From Apostichopus japonicus (lineage: Eukaryota; Echinodermata; Holothuroidea; Aspidochirotida; Stichopodidae): 64,000 nucleotides of DNA. A program made the translations under genes and the position numbers. Positions 28,958 through 44,700 of the stretch are shown piece after piece; the stretch's first letter is position 1, and every line of letters starts with the position of its first letter. Location: contig NC_092564.1 of NCBI RefSeq assembly GCF_037975245.1, positions 28,132,984 through 28,196,983 of the forward strand, written 5' to 3'. Under the pieces are notes generated by a model. That model was given only the letters and a program-made list of their open reading frames with translations, had not been told where the DNA came from and did not search any database.

Positions 28958-30423
28958 CTATTGCCTAGATTGGATAGTTCTTGTTTTTTGGTTTCACCTT
29001 TAACAGCTTATAAGAGCTTTCAAGTACTTGAGTTTATTGCAACATTTGAATGAGAGAGGCTAAGGAGAATCGTGACATAATGACTACCTTCCTATTCACT
29101 GCATAGATACTCCTTTTTTCCTCAAGTAGTTTCACAACAAACATCTGACCGACTCTGAGGCTATATCTCAATAGTGAACAGATTATTCACAAATTATTAT
29201 TTTTTTTTGTTCTACCATAGCTGATGTTGGACTTTTGTTAGAAAATTTGTTAGAAATAATTGATAAATTTTCTGTTTTATGCAAGGGCATTTATAGGATT
29301 ATGTTCCAATGTCAGGGATGGGGGAGTGGGATTTGCAAAGTTCCAAGCAATGAAATCCATAACAGGACAAGGTTGCTTGGATGATTGAAGATTCCACAAT
29401 TAGAGTGCCCTTATGCCACATATACTCCCCTCCCTTCGCTCTGCTACACCCCCCACCCTCACCCTCACAAACAAACAAAGAGATTACATCACTTATACAA
29501 TTACATAATATGTTAGGTAGGTTTCCTGTGACATAGAATCACAAAAAGATGTTAATATAGCCAATGGTGGAGGTATTCAGGAATTAGTGAACAGCAATTA
29601 GAATGTTTTATTTACTTCAACGTAATTCTCTGGTCTATATTTTCCTTCAGCCAAGCAGAGTGAAGACAGTGTTAATGGTCGGAAGCTGGGAAATTCAGTG
29701 AATTCCAGGTCGAAGAGCTATATGAATCATCCATGAAACCTGGAGTGAATTCACCTTCCAATCTGCAGCAAGGCATGAAAGCTTAGCCTCTATGCATCCC
29801 ACAAAGCCACAGGATAACTCTGCTTACAGTAGAACCTGGACTATCCCATAGCTCCTATATCCAGACCTTGGATTCTTCGGAAACAAACTCTGCTTACAGT
29901 AAAACATTTTGCTGTATAGTAGTCAGGGCAGACTTATTATTGCTGTTAACTGGTTTGCTAATTGACAGCTAAATGCACCTTCTTTGAAAGGACGTTGATA
30001 GGTGTCACACTTTATTCATAGTGAAATCTGATACTACTGGTCTGTGTCCTGAATCAGCCAATCAGAGCACAGCTGAATATTAATTACATCCTCCTCCTCC
30101 ACCTCCCAAATAAAAACAAACTGGAAAGGTAAAAATTAAATTGTAGGCTTGCACTTACAGTTGTTGCTCTCTTGGACTTCACGTATGTGTGAATGCAATT
30201 AGCTGGCGCCCTCTGTACACATCTCTCATGCACAGTGTATTTACAGACTGTTGGAATAAACAAAAAAACAGAATGAAGAGCTACATTTCAGACTGTGTGA
30301 AGCTTTGCCATTTATAAAGGACACTCTGCAATGTACACCAAAGACAACTTCAGAATGACTGAAGAGCTGCATTTTGTATTGGGTTGTAACTTATTTGTTA
30401 GCACACAAAATGCATTCTCAATA

Positions 30424-30481
<58 letters not shown>

Positions 30482-33400
30482 TCTGGAGTAAGGCAAAATA
30501 TGTCACCAAAACCGAAGTAGCATTGTTCGATACAGGTGAAAGGCGCCTACAGTGGAATTACGACCTTCCTTACCTCTGAACATACAATCAGCGTCCATAG
30601 CCTAGTGGTTAGGGTGTTCGCATATAAAGCGGGAGGCCCGGGTTCGAACCCCGGTGGAGGCTGGAAGTATTTTCACTGTTCTTGATTTTCCGGCTCACTA
30701 TGATTTCAATTATATATATATATAAATATTATATATAAATATATATATATATATCTATATCGATATATATACATATATATATATATGTATGTAATGTATA
30801 TATTTATGTATGTATATATATATGCAGTTTTTCAGTATTTATATGCTGTTTTTACCAAGCGAGCTAGGGATTCTTAATAAACCCAGTCGAGAAGTGACAA
30901 CGTGCCTCCAGGATTGTCTATTTTACAGTATGTTGACGATGACTATCAACGTTCGTCTTCTCTGTTTACAGTCAAATAAATGGCAGGAGTCTCCGTCTTT
31001 GACGTAACTTTACATCCTTGGAAATTTACAAGGTCTTTCCAAAGTCACAGATTTCACAAGCTGAGAACAATAAAAAGGCACGAGTCGGGAGTTTCTATAT
31101 TTAGATCAGTATTGAAACAAACCTTAACCCAAATGTTTATCAATGGCCTTGCCCTCAGCTCATCTGTGAAATTGCACCTACTTTTTTTGTGGAAAACTTG
31201 ACAAAATAAGAAGAAGAAGCAACACTGATTTATTCTTGCATCAGAAGGCCATTTATCAGTATTTAGTAAATTGCTGAAACTGAAAGGACGAAGGCGAGTC
31301 TGTGCATGTAACGTCTTTTAAATATTAACCTAAATGGATCGCACTGAAAGTACCTGATTTGCATAATCACGGTAAAAGTATTGTTCCCAATGAATTTTGT
31401 AAGACCCTTTCAATGAAAGTGCTTTTTACCTACCGAAATCACAAACAACAAGATTACCACAAGTGACAGACTCTCTCAATGGTTTCTATCCAATGGATTT
31501 CTTGCGACAAATGTTACACTCAAAATGTCCAAATACATGTTGACAACAAATGTATGTAGATTGTGATTGATGGATTCCTTGCTTAGAGTTTAGCTCAGTA
31601 GAAGTGTACTGCTTTCTTACACTGACACAGATAATAACAAAGCAAGGTTTGTTACCAGGGCTAGGGTACAACTGTCAAGTGTTTGGTCTACATAAAAAAA
31701 AATACCTTCAGTTACGCTATGGTTGTTAAAACAGCCCTTTGCTTTTGTTTGTTAACTTTTAATCAAAGCTATTAAGTATCAGTCAAAATAAAGTTGCGAG
31801 TGATTAAAAAGATACCTTCATAATTTTGTTTGTTTAATTTAAGTTTTATGGAAAGGTTCATCCAGAGGGTAAATGTATTTTTGAATAACGAAAGAAGAAC
31901 AAACACAAGTAAACAACAGAGCACTCTTTGGACGTCATACACTGTAATCATTGACAAACTTGTAATGTATTGTAAACATGTCCTTATGAGGTCATAGAAG
32001 TCTTAGGTTTTCCTATACAAGTTTTGTGTTGCACAGAAGTAACTGAATTATGTGGTTATGGTCTGCGTATTAGACTTAATAGTCCAGTCGTTTTAATCAA
32101 TTTAACCTTAACTTGAACCTCACATGATAGAGGATAATTTCTCCAAATAATGAAAAGTGTTATAGGAATACAACCTCGATGACTAACAATGGTGTCTTTT
32201 ATATATGTCTATAACACATCCTTCTTAAATTTGTGCCTAAAGTCATATTTCATGATTCAAAGTTTACACAAACAGTTTTGTAATGAGCTCTTTCTCGGCC
32301 GACCTGAAAACCCGGCAGAAAAGGTTGAAACTCTGACGTAGAGCTTGACGTCACATCTTCTCCTCATATCCTTGAGATATTTCTGTTCAATGTCATCCTT
32401 GTAGGAATTTGAGAATAACTTTGTAGAAGTGCAACCACTTCTAAAATCTCATGTGGAAATTACCAGCATATCTCGCGTCTTCTTTTCATATTAATATTTT
32501 TTATCTTTCTGTCTTTTTGTGCCGATACTTAGATGCTCTTTAGAAAGTTTTGTGTTTCCATCCCAAGAGCACTCATTACCTTCCCTGGGCCATTAGGGGA
32601 GCGAATCTGAGGCAGAGACGGAATAACACGGTTTTTGTGATGGAGAACCGCAAGACTCGCTTGACTCCTTCGCTGTGTTCCTTAAATTATTCTGTTTGCT
32701 TGTATCATTCTTTCGAGCTGATGACAATATTGAACGCACATACAATTTCCTTGTAGAATGCCATGTAGAATTCTCTACACCATACATTAATAAATACATT
32801 GATTATTATTGATATAAAGAAAGTCAAGAATAGGACCAAACAATATATTTATTTAAAACATTTATTTAATTATGGGGTCTTTATCAAAATGTATTTTAAC
32901 CAGTTTTGATAATGAATATTGTTTGATTTTGGAGATCCCCTACACCCCCCCCCCCCAGACCAAATATTTGATATCAAAGTGGCACCCATTACAGGAACTA
33001 GTATATGTATTACATAATGAGTCAACAACACTATCGTCATTAAACCAGAAGGCATACTTACATGAACACGTAAGGCCTTGTTTTCTTACACCCACCAGTA
33101 AGTTGAGGCACAGATTACAGTACGCAGGTTTATGGAAATGTTTCAACCGCCAAACATGATTGCCATCATCTTTAACATTCTGCACAAAAAAAAAGTGGGT
33201 GGGTAGGGGGGGGTGTTAATTGTGACAATTTACTTACAGGAATCCCAAATCTCACACTGATTTCCAGTTACCAGACATGACTCACATTATAAAATTCTTA
33301 ATAATATCCAAAACATTTTCTCAAAATATTTGGATAAACACCTACCAGAAGTTAAATGTAAACACAAATATGATATGGTCAACATTTCCAATGGAAGTTA

Positions 33401-36400
33401 CGTGTGTCAGTTTTCATGGAATGGTTAACTGTTTCACACAAAACTTTTGTAAGCATTAAGATCAGTGAATGTTACAACAATAAATCAGTGATCAGTAAAT
33501 GTTACGACAACAAGTCAGTGAGTTGATAAGGAAGTATAATTTTACAAAATTTGCATGGATTTGCTTTATTTTTCCATATACATGTTTCAATCGAAAAAGT
33601 TAAAATTATTATTCATCTAGATGTTTCATTTGTTTCTTGATAATTACCACCCGCCCCCCCCCACCCCCTATTCTTAAACATCAAGACTGCATGAAAATGA
33701 CTGACAGAATTCACAATACGTAGGAAAAGACTCTAGGCTGAGCAAACCTGTCCAGACAACCTGAGTTACCTTTTGGCATTCAAAAGATCAAAATCCCACT
33801 ACTTGAATATTATAAACCCTTTAAATTGTATGCAACAATAACTTTTACATCCTTCAACCTAAAAACTGAGCACGGCGCTTTGAAGGTTCGTGGGAGAATG
33901 AAATAAGGGGGGTCTCTAATTCAATGAGAGAGGCTTACTGTATCCAAGCCGAGAAGAACCAGTAGTGGAATGGTAGTCATACCCCCTCGTATCCACTCCT
34001 CTAAGGATACTGTGCCATCAGAGTCATAATCAATCTCAATCATCATAGCCTGGAGAATCTGCAACAAAACAATACCAAAAATAACAATAACAAACATACA
34101 ACAACAACAACAAAACAAATATAAAAAATAAAAAAACAAAGACTGACATGATTATGCTCCATGTCCACAGGGATTGAAAACAAAATATATAGTTAGAATC
34201 AAGGAAAATTCTTGATTCTTGGTTAGTTTATTGCGGAGGGGGAAAAAATATTTCCACAAATACTTTTAATAAACAGCCTCAAAATCACCTTAAGGCAAAG
34301 TGTGTGGAGGAAGCTAAATAAGGTACTAATCTTTCCCTAATATCTTTTGCCAGAAAAAAACAAAACATTACATTAAATTTTTGCCATATTGTAGATAATT
34401 CCCAATTTGAAAAAAACAAGATTCTTCTAGTTTTCAGGAATACTACAGGAAAGGTTGTTTTTTTTTTCGTTTTTTTTTTATTGTAAAAGTGAAGACTACT
34501 TGGATGGCAGATTGTCAAGCATTTCAGCTAAAAAATGGGGATCATTGAAAAGAAAGTTCTGGTTTTATCATTTACAATAAACACAATTTCTCGTAGAGCG
34601 TGCTTTTAGAATAAATGCCTCTCTGGCCATGCAGGTGAAGAAGGAGGCGATGAATAATAGAATCTGCCAGCCAATCTCTTTAGACCATCCACCTACCCCT
34701 CCCTCCAATCATTATCGCCAGTGAAAAAAAAATTAAAACACACAACAGTTTTGGATATTTTTTAAATTGCAATGTTATAACATACAATAAGGAATTTTCT
34801 ATTACCCCAACAAATTTATTTATAAGACCTTAACATAGGACTATATAACCCTAGCGCGACTATCACAACGATGTCACGAGGGCTAATTAATTAACAGGAT
34901 GATGAATCCTGCGCCCTCAAAAGTCGTCACCCTTCGGTCTGCTCCGATACTTTCCAGCGACAAATTTATTTTCTGTCGGTAATTTGCTTATCGAGCTTGT
35001 CTGATGTAATCCATCAAGCGACAATAATTGCATGTACTCCATCAACAGCTTATCCACCCATCAAAGACTCCTAAACATGGAGCGTCTTTGTCATAAATTG
35101 TATCTTTCTCTGTCAGATTGATGTATCCACGTTATGTTTTTTGGTGAAGATAACAAGCTCACACTTTGCTGGAGTGCCATTGTTAAATTTTTGTTTTTTC
35201 GGGTCACAGTCCTGAAATTCAAAATTTTCCCATCACATTTAATGCAAAGTGTGTATTAAACCTGGTATGACAAACTTCCAAGCACACTGTGGTATCATGT
35301 CCTGTTTGTAACACTTATTGCTGACACACAGACATTCATCTTTGAAGAAGTAGGATAAACTATGCATATATTCAACGGTAAAGTTAAAGACAATTTTTAG
35401 ACCAAAGGTCTTCGATGAACAGAAAACTTCACAAATTTTGTAGTATCAACAATAAATCATTGTGAATCATTGTGTGACTTCCTGTCAGAGGATATGACAG
35501 GTCATAAAAAAGTGGCGGCAAATGTTTTCCGTGCCGAGAATTGCTGAAACATTTCCAGGTTATTCCTCGGCATTTAAGGGCATTAAACATTACACAATAA
35601 ATTTGTAACTTTGAAGGAAAGAGCTTTGAGAATTTTTAATGTTTGATGAAAGTTTTGATTGACAACTATTTTACTGACTGACATATATTTGGGTTTCACA
35701 TCTCACCAGTGATTTTCAGGTTATCTTTCTTTACCTCCAATGTTTGGAAATAAACTTGATCGTACAGTCCCTCTCGATCCAAATGTTTTTAATACTTGGC
35801 TCTGATTGGTTCATATGACACCATGTGACCATTCCCGACAATCCGTTACTTTTCCAATAACGGATTGCATGCACAAAATCCTTTAATTAGTAAACACAAC
35901 ATTTTTGAAGAGTATCGAGAATAGGGTGATGTTGCTAGGTTACCGGGTTCAGTGCCTCTTAAAAGGAGACCTAACTATTAAAAAATAAGAGATGAGGTTC
36001 AACCGAGTCTGTTTGTCCCTGAAATTTTAGGTCCTCAACAGAAAATATTCACCAATTTTATTTATTTATATTCCCTTAAATTTTTGCAATAATTCTTAAC
36101 CGGCTTACCGGCCTAAGTTCGGTGACATCCCATCCTAGGTACTCTGCTACATGCATCATCTGGTTCACTATGCAGTCAAGTTCCTGAAAAAATAGTTAAA
36201 ACAGAGAGACACTTCATTATAATGTACAAAATGACAAAAATAATATCAGTGGGGCAAAATTAAGTTTGAAACTTTGAAGAGTACAAAAACAAGGTGCCTG
36301 TCACATGTACACAAAAGGTATATTCCATTGCAGTCATCTAGGATTCATAGAAAAATACAACTTTGATATTTGCAAGAAATTTGGTCAGAGTCCAATTTTT

Positions 36401-39400
36401 TTTTTCCAGCCTAAAAAATGTTCCTATTTGTAATAATTTACAGATGATCACAGGAGAGCTAAAGAGTGACATTTGCACTGTTGTGGAACGTTCTGAGTTG
36501 ATTAAATGGCTGTTATCCAACTCTATCAGAAAGATTTTATTAATGACTAAGATTTCTGAGAAGCAGACCCTTGGGATTGAGTCTGGAGTAGTTTCTTCAT
36601 TTTTTTTTACTTTTCTCTTTTCTTTCAAGAAATAAGTTCCTTCAAATAAATCACTTTTCCAGCCTTTTTCTAAATATGGTTGAAATTCCATCCCAACAAC
36701 AATTTCATATGCAAGAGAGTATGAATTAAAGAAATGAAAAGACATTATAGAAGGGAGGCAAATTTAGATCTAATGCATGGTTTGCCTCAAATAATTAACT
36801 TGGCAACTGTGGTAATACCTTCGGCAACTGGCGACGGAACCCGATATTTAACATTCTTAATTACAATATTAGACTTGATACCAGGATGATAACTTGGATG
36901 TACTTTAGTTTTTTACTAATCCCATGGGATTAGCTTCCTATTATCCTTCTCCTTACTTCTTCCCAAGGAAATATACATTTCTTACACTTAGGAACTTACA
37001 TAGGAATTAACATAGGAACTAATACATAGGAACTGATACATAGGAACTGATACATAGGAACATATTATCCTAGCAACCATTAGGGTTTGTGCTGCAAGTG
37101 GTAGATACTGTTCATGCATGGAAGAAGTTTCTGGTTAAAAACTCTTCTTGCATAATAACTATATAATTATATAATTTACAGGGGAAAAGAGATTTAAAAA
37201 CTTTTAAAAAAACAAGTTAAAGAGAGATAGAAAATACAAGGGAATGAAAAAATTTCAAATATGAAAGTTCCAAGTCATCAAATGCAAAGAGACATTGTTT
37301 GAAAAATAATTCAGGTCTTTCTATAAATCACAAACACAACATTTTTAACCATAATTACCATTCTTCTTTTTCTTTCTACATTTTTCCATGTTTTTCTTTT
37401 ATACTCATGAACATTAGAGCAGTTATGATTTTATCTATCTTTGCAATGTTGATAACTTACAAAACTAGTGCATTTCTTAATTTACTTGCAGATAATTATC
37501 CTAGCAACCTTCTGTGTTTTGTGACTGATGGAAATATTAGATATGAAAATATGAAAAATGATATCGTGCTGGTTAACCCTCCAAGGACACTTTAATAATT
37601 TTACACAAAGAATACATTTTAACTGCAAAGAAAACAAAATTCCATTATGGAAATTAAATGTTTCAAATACCAAATTTCAGTAATCATTGCAACCATTATA
37701 TATTGTAGAAAGCTGATGATTGTCAATAGTCACAAACATGATACATGATAGATTTTGGAAGAACATTTCAGATAGAAAACCAGAAAGGATTTTTTCCCAG
37801 ATGAAAATCCCAGCCTACTTTGGCTGGGCAGGGGTGAATTGGACCAACAACCTCACATATGGCTACCTAGGTCCCATTGCTTCTAATGCCCTATGCCTTT
37901 ATACACTGGACCATAGCAATCACAACTAAAGGGTGTTTTTACTGTACTCAGCATGTGATTGCAGTTAATGTTAATAATAAACCAAAACAGATAAATGCAT
38001 AAAGTGTCATAAAGTTAATAAGATTGTAATTAACAACATTCTTTCTCAAATTTGTTGTTTAATATCCACAGGCAGAATTAATGTACACATAATGTACACA
38101 TATATGCAAGTCATGAATAAAGTCATTCTAGAAAACACTCTGTTGAGTTTTTTTTTTCAAAACAATTTCTGCTTTAAAAGTCTAGAAGTAAGGAAGTTGG
38201 GGACTTACGCTGCTATCCAGAATTCCGTTGTCATCTGTGTCGTAGAGACGAAACATAACTGCAGAGCAAAATAGGGAAACGCTCTAAGAACAGACACATA
38301 TTAAAAATACATTTTTGCTGTCAACAAACTTAAACGAATTTCTTGCCAATTAATTAATATTCATCAACCAAAGGTGAGGATTTACCAAAAGCTGTCATTT
38401 GTTGACAATCAGTGAAGATGTGGAGTATATTCACATCTCAAAAACTCATCCTACCGGCCACCAGGTAGAGTCGTTTTACTGGGACAAGTCAAACTCTGTT
38501 CTCTAATTTCATTTCTAACCAAGAGCAAATTTCAAAAACTCTCGTTCCAACAAGGTAGGTTGAACTAAACAACACATGGATGCATTTACTGAAATTAGAC
38601 CAGGTCCTCCCCCCCCCCCCCCCATTTTCTATGTTTTTCCTTTCAAGAAAATCTGACAACAACAGCAGAAATTTAAAAAAAAGAAAGAATGTGCGATGAA
38701 ATCCTCAAACAGGTTGACTCCCATGGGTTGGCATGTGAGCTACTTGCAATTAAGAAACATCATAAATGTCCCCCCCCCCCTCAAGCGCCTCAGATTGCCT
38801 TCCACAGAACTCAACACAACAAGAGGAATCCATACGGCAGAGCAAAAACGATATGACTTGACAAACAGATACAAAGAAGAAAACGATACATTGATTTCCA
38901 AGTTCTCTGGTTCAAATATCAAACTCGAGGCCTCCTCCTCTCAATGGCAAAATAAAGCGAGACATTGTGACATACAGCAAAACACACACAATTCGTGGAG
39001 ATAATGCTGTGATAAATATTTCGTTCTGAAGAAGCTGTTTTTTTCTTCTTCTTCTCTTTTCTGTCTGTTATATGTATCTATCTGTATATATAGAGAATTC
39101 ACAATAAACTCTGCTACTCACATTCCAACTTATCCTCGGGTTTGCCACCTTCCAGCAGGGACAGGTAGCAAACGATGTCTTTCATGAAGACCACCTGATT
39201 GGCCACATCGGGGTACGCTTCCTCTCGCATGGCAGTGAGGTCATCCATACTCCGGGCCTGTCGGTTCAGAGATTTCTTCTTCTTCTTTCGCATGAAAGAT
39301 TTCAGGAGGATGTTCTTGCGATAGTTGCCGTTGGAATCTGAAATGTAAACAAATTTACAAAACAGAGAAAATTATTTTGCCATTTTCAAAAACAAAAAAA

Positions 39401-41541
39401 AATGTGTATGTGTGTGAATGTTCCCCACCATGGATGGGTATACCACTGAAAATAATCATCAGAACCACTACGTCTGAACACTCCCCCTTCTTTTTTTCTC
39501 TGACAAAAAGTGCTCTTCATATACAGATGATATCTGGTCTGTTTCTTCCTAAATCCTGGAACATTATGTAGCATATTACAAATGCCGACACTATCATTTC
39601 AGCATTAATTTAAATATAAATATATTCATAATGCTGCTAAAAATAAGCAAAAACCAACTTGAATTTCAAAACTAAAAAAGATTTCACCACATAAAAGCAT
39701 CTTGATATGACACACTAACCAAGTAGCATCCTTACCCCTTCCTCCCACATCCCTCCCACTTCCCCCCCCCCCACCAAGACATTAAGTATTTTATGGCAAT
39801 GTGCATCTCTATCATATATTAGGTACACAAGTTCCTTGGGATTATATCTGATGTAATGAGAAGCAGATAATTAGTTGCCGAGTAAGGTAGGCATCTTTCC
39901 ATAGCGATTTCTTTTAGTGCTTTTCTTTAGTGCTAGCTGAGGATGAACTTAGCAGAATGTTTGAGCAAAAAAAAAAAGAATTTTTTATGGTTGATTTATG
40001 CAAAGCATTAGAATTGTTTCCAGTAATAGCCTTCCTTCAATATCTATACTCTCATTATAGTTTAACACTTTTTAGCCTAAAAATTCCTTTAATTAATAAT
40101 TACTCAAATATTAATTAAGTCTGCGTCATCCCATTTCCACTACAGTACACAAAGCGAAGAGCTAGGAGACACCTCCACATTTCAAAAGTGACGTGTCAGT
40201 GTTTTGGACATATCATCATTAATCCACAATTGCTGGTATACTTTTGATAAGAACCCTGTTAACAAAATAGATAATGGTACTTAAGTCAAGAAGGTCAATT
40301 TATGATCCAAAAATCCATCAATTTGAAATATCAATAATTGAGCAATAAAAAATTCTTTGAAACAGAAGAAAAGGAAAGAAAGAGAGAGAAATAGTAAAAA
40401 TAAATTGGCACAGCAGAAAAATATGAAAATTTAAATTCGATCAAACTTGCATGCAGCATCATTTCAAATGAAATATTTCAATCCATATTAATATCAGTAC
40501 TTCATATACCACTAAAACTGTAGATGAGCCACAATAATTCAAAATTAGCTCTTTCAATTTTTTCAGCAAATTTGTCAAACTTAACAAGCATATTGCTTTT
40601 CTGTTTTTAAAACCCCCAAAAAATGGACTTTTACACCCCACATTAACTTTTTCTACAGTTGCACGAGCAGCTCATAAATGAAATAGATTCTATACTCAAT
40701 GTCTTAATACCTGACCAACTTTCATATACACTTGGAAGAAAATGGGAAATTTTCCTCTCAATTTTTTTTTTAAAACTCCATTTCTTAACTCCATTATGTG
40801 AGATGAAACTTGACTTGTCACTGCGGTCATTTGTTGTTTACTGTACCTGCATTAATAATAGCTGATGATTGTTTAAAAACACACACCAAACAAGACTAAA
40901 ATAAAAGCAAACGCGACATTTTATCACAGTCTCCATAGACCACCATAATTATACATGTATGCATGTAAAGCTTCCATGGAATTGTAATCATCTCTATGGC
41001 ATGCCATTAATTTTACAGTTCATAATTAGTTTAGGAGGTGAATATACTCCAAGAATGCAATGCAGTGTGACATATACCAGGCATTGATTAATTGTCATAT
41101 TAATATATCTAATATATGAACAGTAATGTTAATAACAATTTTTTTTTCTACACTTGTTAGCTATTACAATTTTTATAATAAATAATGATGATGTTAATGA
41201 TGAATAAATGATAAAATATTAATTAGATACTCTCTTCAAAGAGAAACCATCTGGCAAATTAATAATACCAGATGGTGCACATGTTTGTTTATTTGTTCTT
41301 GTACTGCAGTGGCTTAAATGTGCACAGGGAGGTCTATCTATGCATTGTTGACACTTGGATCTGATGTCGTTTAATTAGTTCCTTTGAATAATATCAGGAG
41401 GTGGCAATATCTATTTCTTGACATACTTCTTTAATACAAGTCAGTCAGGGGTGAATCCAGGATATTTAAAAAGGAAGGTGTGCAACCCTGGGATTGTCGA
41501 AGCATGACCCATGATGAGAAACTAATGTTTTAGAATGTATG

Positions 41542-41624
<83 letters not shown>

Positions 41625-41671
41625 AGGGGGTCTGAGTATACTCCCGCAGGAAAAACTAATGTTTTAGAATG

Positions 41672-41716
<45 letters not shown>

Positions 41717-44700
41717 ATAAATAAATATAAACTTAAGTAATCATTTCCCAGGCTTTGTCAAACTGCAGGGCCTAATTCCACATACATATAGAAACACAAC
41801 AATGTAAGTTTTCAACGGTAAATATTAATGCTTTGATTCAAAGTTAACAGTTTTGATATCTTAATTATACAAATATTGAAAATACAACTATAAAAGTCTA
41901 TATAACTATAAAGGTCTATATAACTATATAGTGCTATAAAAAAGTAAATCATATGCAAGAGAGAATGAAAGAATGAAAACTACAGTAGACGGACTATACA
42001 CTGCATAGATAGTTAAAATATATTGTTGCATGAGCATGAATTAAATATGAAAAGTTAGGAATAAAACGGGTAAATATAGTGAATTAATGTGCTGCCATAC
42101 CTTGCATGTTTTCTTTACCTTTGATTTACACAGTGTAGCAAGCAAAAAAAAAAAAATCCAAAATAGAAATATATGATCATAACTAAATAAGATAAGAATG
42201 ATACCATGTTTTTTTGAAATATATGAAACATTTTAACATTTATATCTCATGTGCAAAATTTTATATACAAAACAGGATGAAATAATTCCATTTTATGTTT
42301 CTTCTTTTTCTAACAGAAATAGTTGGTTGCTTTTGAAATCCCCTTTGCAATTTTGCTCTATTTCTTTGAAGAAATTGACCTAACTTTTAATATTCAATAC
42401 ACGAACCAAATGACATCAGATAACAACAAAATAAAATCAGTCCGATATGCATGCATGCCTGCAAGTAGATCGACCCAATTTTCTACGAGATGTTTGTCAG
42501 GCATTTGCCCGTTTTTTAAAATAGGACTCTTCAAAGTCAGAACACAATCTTGTGTTAAAATGGAGAAGTACATCATCAGAGTAGATTAAATAGGGGCCTC
42601 TGATGTCGAATTTTGACTTCAAATTATGCTTTGCCTTGCAGACAGCCTTCCTCATACAGGACCCCTTCCTGCAGGACCCCCTCCCTCCCCTTTCATGACC
42701 TGACCCTCCTCCTCCTCCCACAACCACCACCTACAATAGTTGTGAGAAATTTAATTTCAAAGATCAGGGAAATCATCGCAAACAGTAATTAAATATACTC
42801 ATGGGATGAAACTCAACATATCTGCCTCTTGTGACTAATTAATTAAAAACGATATCCCTTCAGATTGGATGAGAAATTAGTTTTGAGAGGGAAGTCTTCT
42901 TGTCAGCTTCTCATCACATGTGACTTCATAAAGGGTTTCCAAACTACAAGTTCTGTGTAGACTTTCACAAGTTTAGCCATTACTAAACATATATACTGGC
43001 TGAAATAAATGACAATTACAGCATGCAGGGATTGCAGGCATCAATATACTGGACAGGCTTATGGCAGCTGTCTTATAATACTTGCTTATAAATTAATGCC
43101 AGAAATATATGACTTAATATCATAGGTACAGATGTCATGTAATTCTTGTGACTGATGACTGTTAACCATTCTTATCGTATGTGTTCATCTTCTTACTGTC
43201 TACTGGCAGGAAATGTTTAAAGAATATGTTCTTTGGTTGAGTTAATAGAATTTTTAAAACCAATGCATTAAACATGAACAATTAGGCCTGCACAGAGGAG
43301 CGGACATTGTCGTAGTCATCAAGTTTAGCCTTTTAAGGATCATTCCAGAGATTTGGAGCATATATTCACAGATATTATCTTGAATTTAAGCAGAATAGCT
43401 ATATATATAGAAATGTTTACTATATATAGCACTCTAATTTTTATTATGTCTTGCACATATAACATATCAAGATTAAAATTTTGCCTAAAGTCGTGACATC
43501 TTTGAAAATGTGATATATTTAGATGCCTCTGACTAGATGCATTAAACAAGCTTTATTTGTTTTCTCATAAAAGATACCTTCTTTACTAACAGAGTAACCT
43601 CAGTACCTATTCATGTATAAATATAAATATATATATCTATATATATAACAATCTGTACATTTCCTTAACTATATAACATGCTTTACTGTTTATGTATCCA
43701 CTCCCCCCCCCCCCAACACTCCTCCACCCCAACTTTCTTTTTTTTACTTCTGTTATCGTTTTGGTTTGTAATGCTAAATATATCACAATCAATGCAACTT
43801 TAAATACCTGACTCTTCTTCTGCAGGGTGTTTTCATGACCTTGTAACAGAGACAAATCTTGCACATTGATGATAAAATCACAGCTTCAGTTTCAAGACAT
43901 TCCAAGGGAGTTTGTACATTTTTTGGGCTGAGACAACTGACTTTATGGAAATTCCAATAGGTTATACAAAAACCTATCATTTATGAAGATATGTAGTCAC
44001 TAACAAATTAGATTTGCTAGGTTAGTATTGTATTTTTTTTCCCCTCCTAATTTGCACTTTCATTGCACTACCAAATAATAGCATGTAAATATATGAAAAG
44101 GCATTAGTAAGCTGCACTTCCAATGTGGAGACAAAAACATGGGATTTCCATGGTAACAAAAAGGCAGACACATTGTATGATCTACTTCAAGAAAAAAAAT
44201 TACAAAATTAAATATTTTTATTGGATACATAAGAAAATGACCTACTGTACAAAAGTCTGGATGAAAAAGCTAAATGACTTTCACCACTTGTTAATTAGGA
44301 ATATAGTATTCATTATGTACTTAATGTTAGTCTCATGAGCATGCATATTAATTCTTCAAAGCAGCATGATGCAATATAGGACAGAGACAATGGAAGTGTT
44401 ATGAAGTTAATATGTATTTATAAAATTCTGCCTTACACAATTTTTTCATCATCCCCATCTCCCCCTCCACCCTCCCACACTACATAATCCTTCCACCTCC
44501 AATTTTTTTCATTTTTCTTGTCATCTAGCTGAGAGCAAACAGATATCTACATTATATTGTTGGCTACTTGATCCGGGTACAATTCAAATTAAAATGGGCT
44601 AAAAAATAATTTTAATAAATTTATGAATAACAAACGGAGAGGAGATCTAACCGATCTATGAAGGTTTTCATTCCCCTTTTGTTTTTTCATCAAGTCTCAT

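Larger units (their letters stand above)
19382..30158. other. 10.8-kb intron between C1A and C1B
   Basis: This is the largest intron in the gene. It contains (TA)n at 22216-22250 and 28923-28955, a 17-base G-run at 20101-20116, a GC-rich patch at about 20190-20275, further G/C runs (24345-24375, 25426, 25697, 27330), trinucleotide AAT/ACA tracts at 25010-25070, and the candidate exon at 28353-28433. No other coding signal was found. Confidence 0.8.
30248..33061. other. 2.8-kb intron inside C1 domain A
   Basis: Contains two (TA)n blocks (30421-30479 and 30712-30800) that flank a tRNA-like SINE head at 30591-30661. The region 30830-33000 shows no repeat, RNA gene or convincing coding stretch. 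Confidence 0.8.

Noticed and set aside
30591-30661. Functional tRNA-Tyr(ATA) gene
   Set aside because: Acceptor-stem mismatch, rare anticodon, and a SINE-like tail followed by (TA)n.
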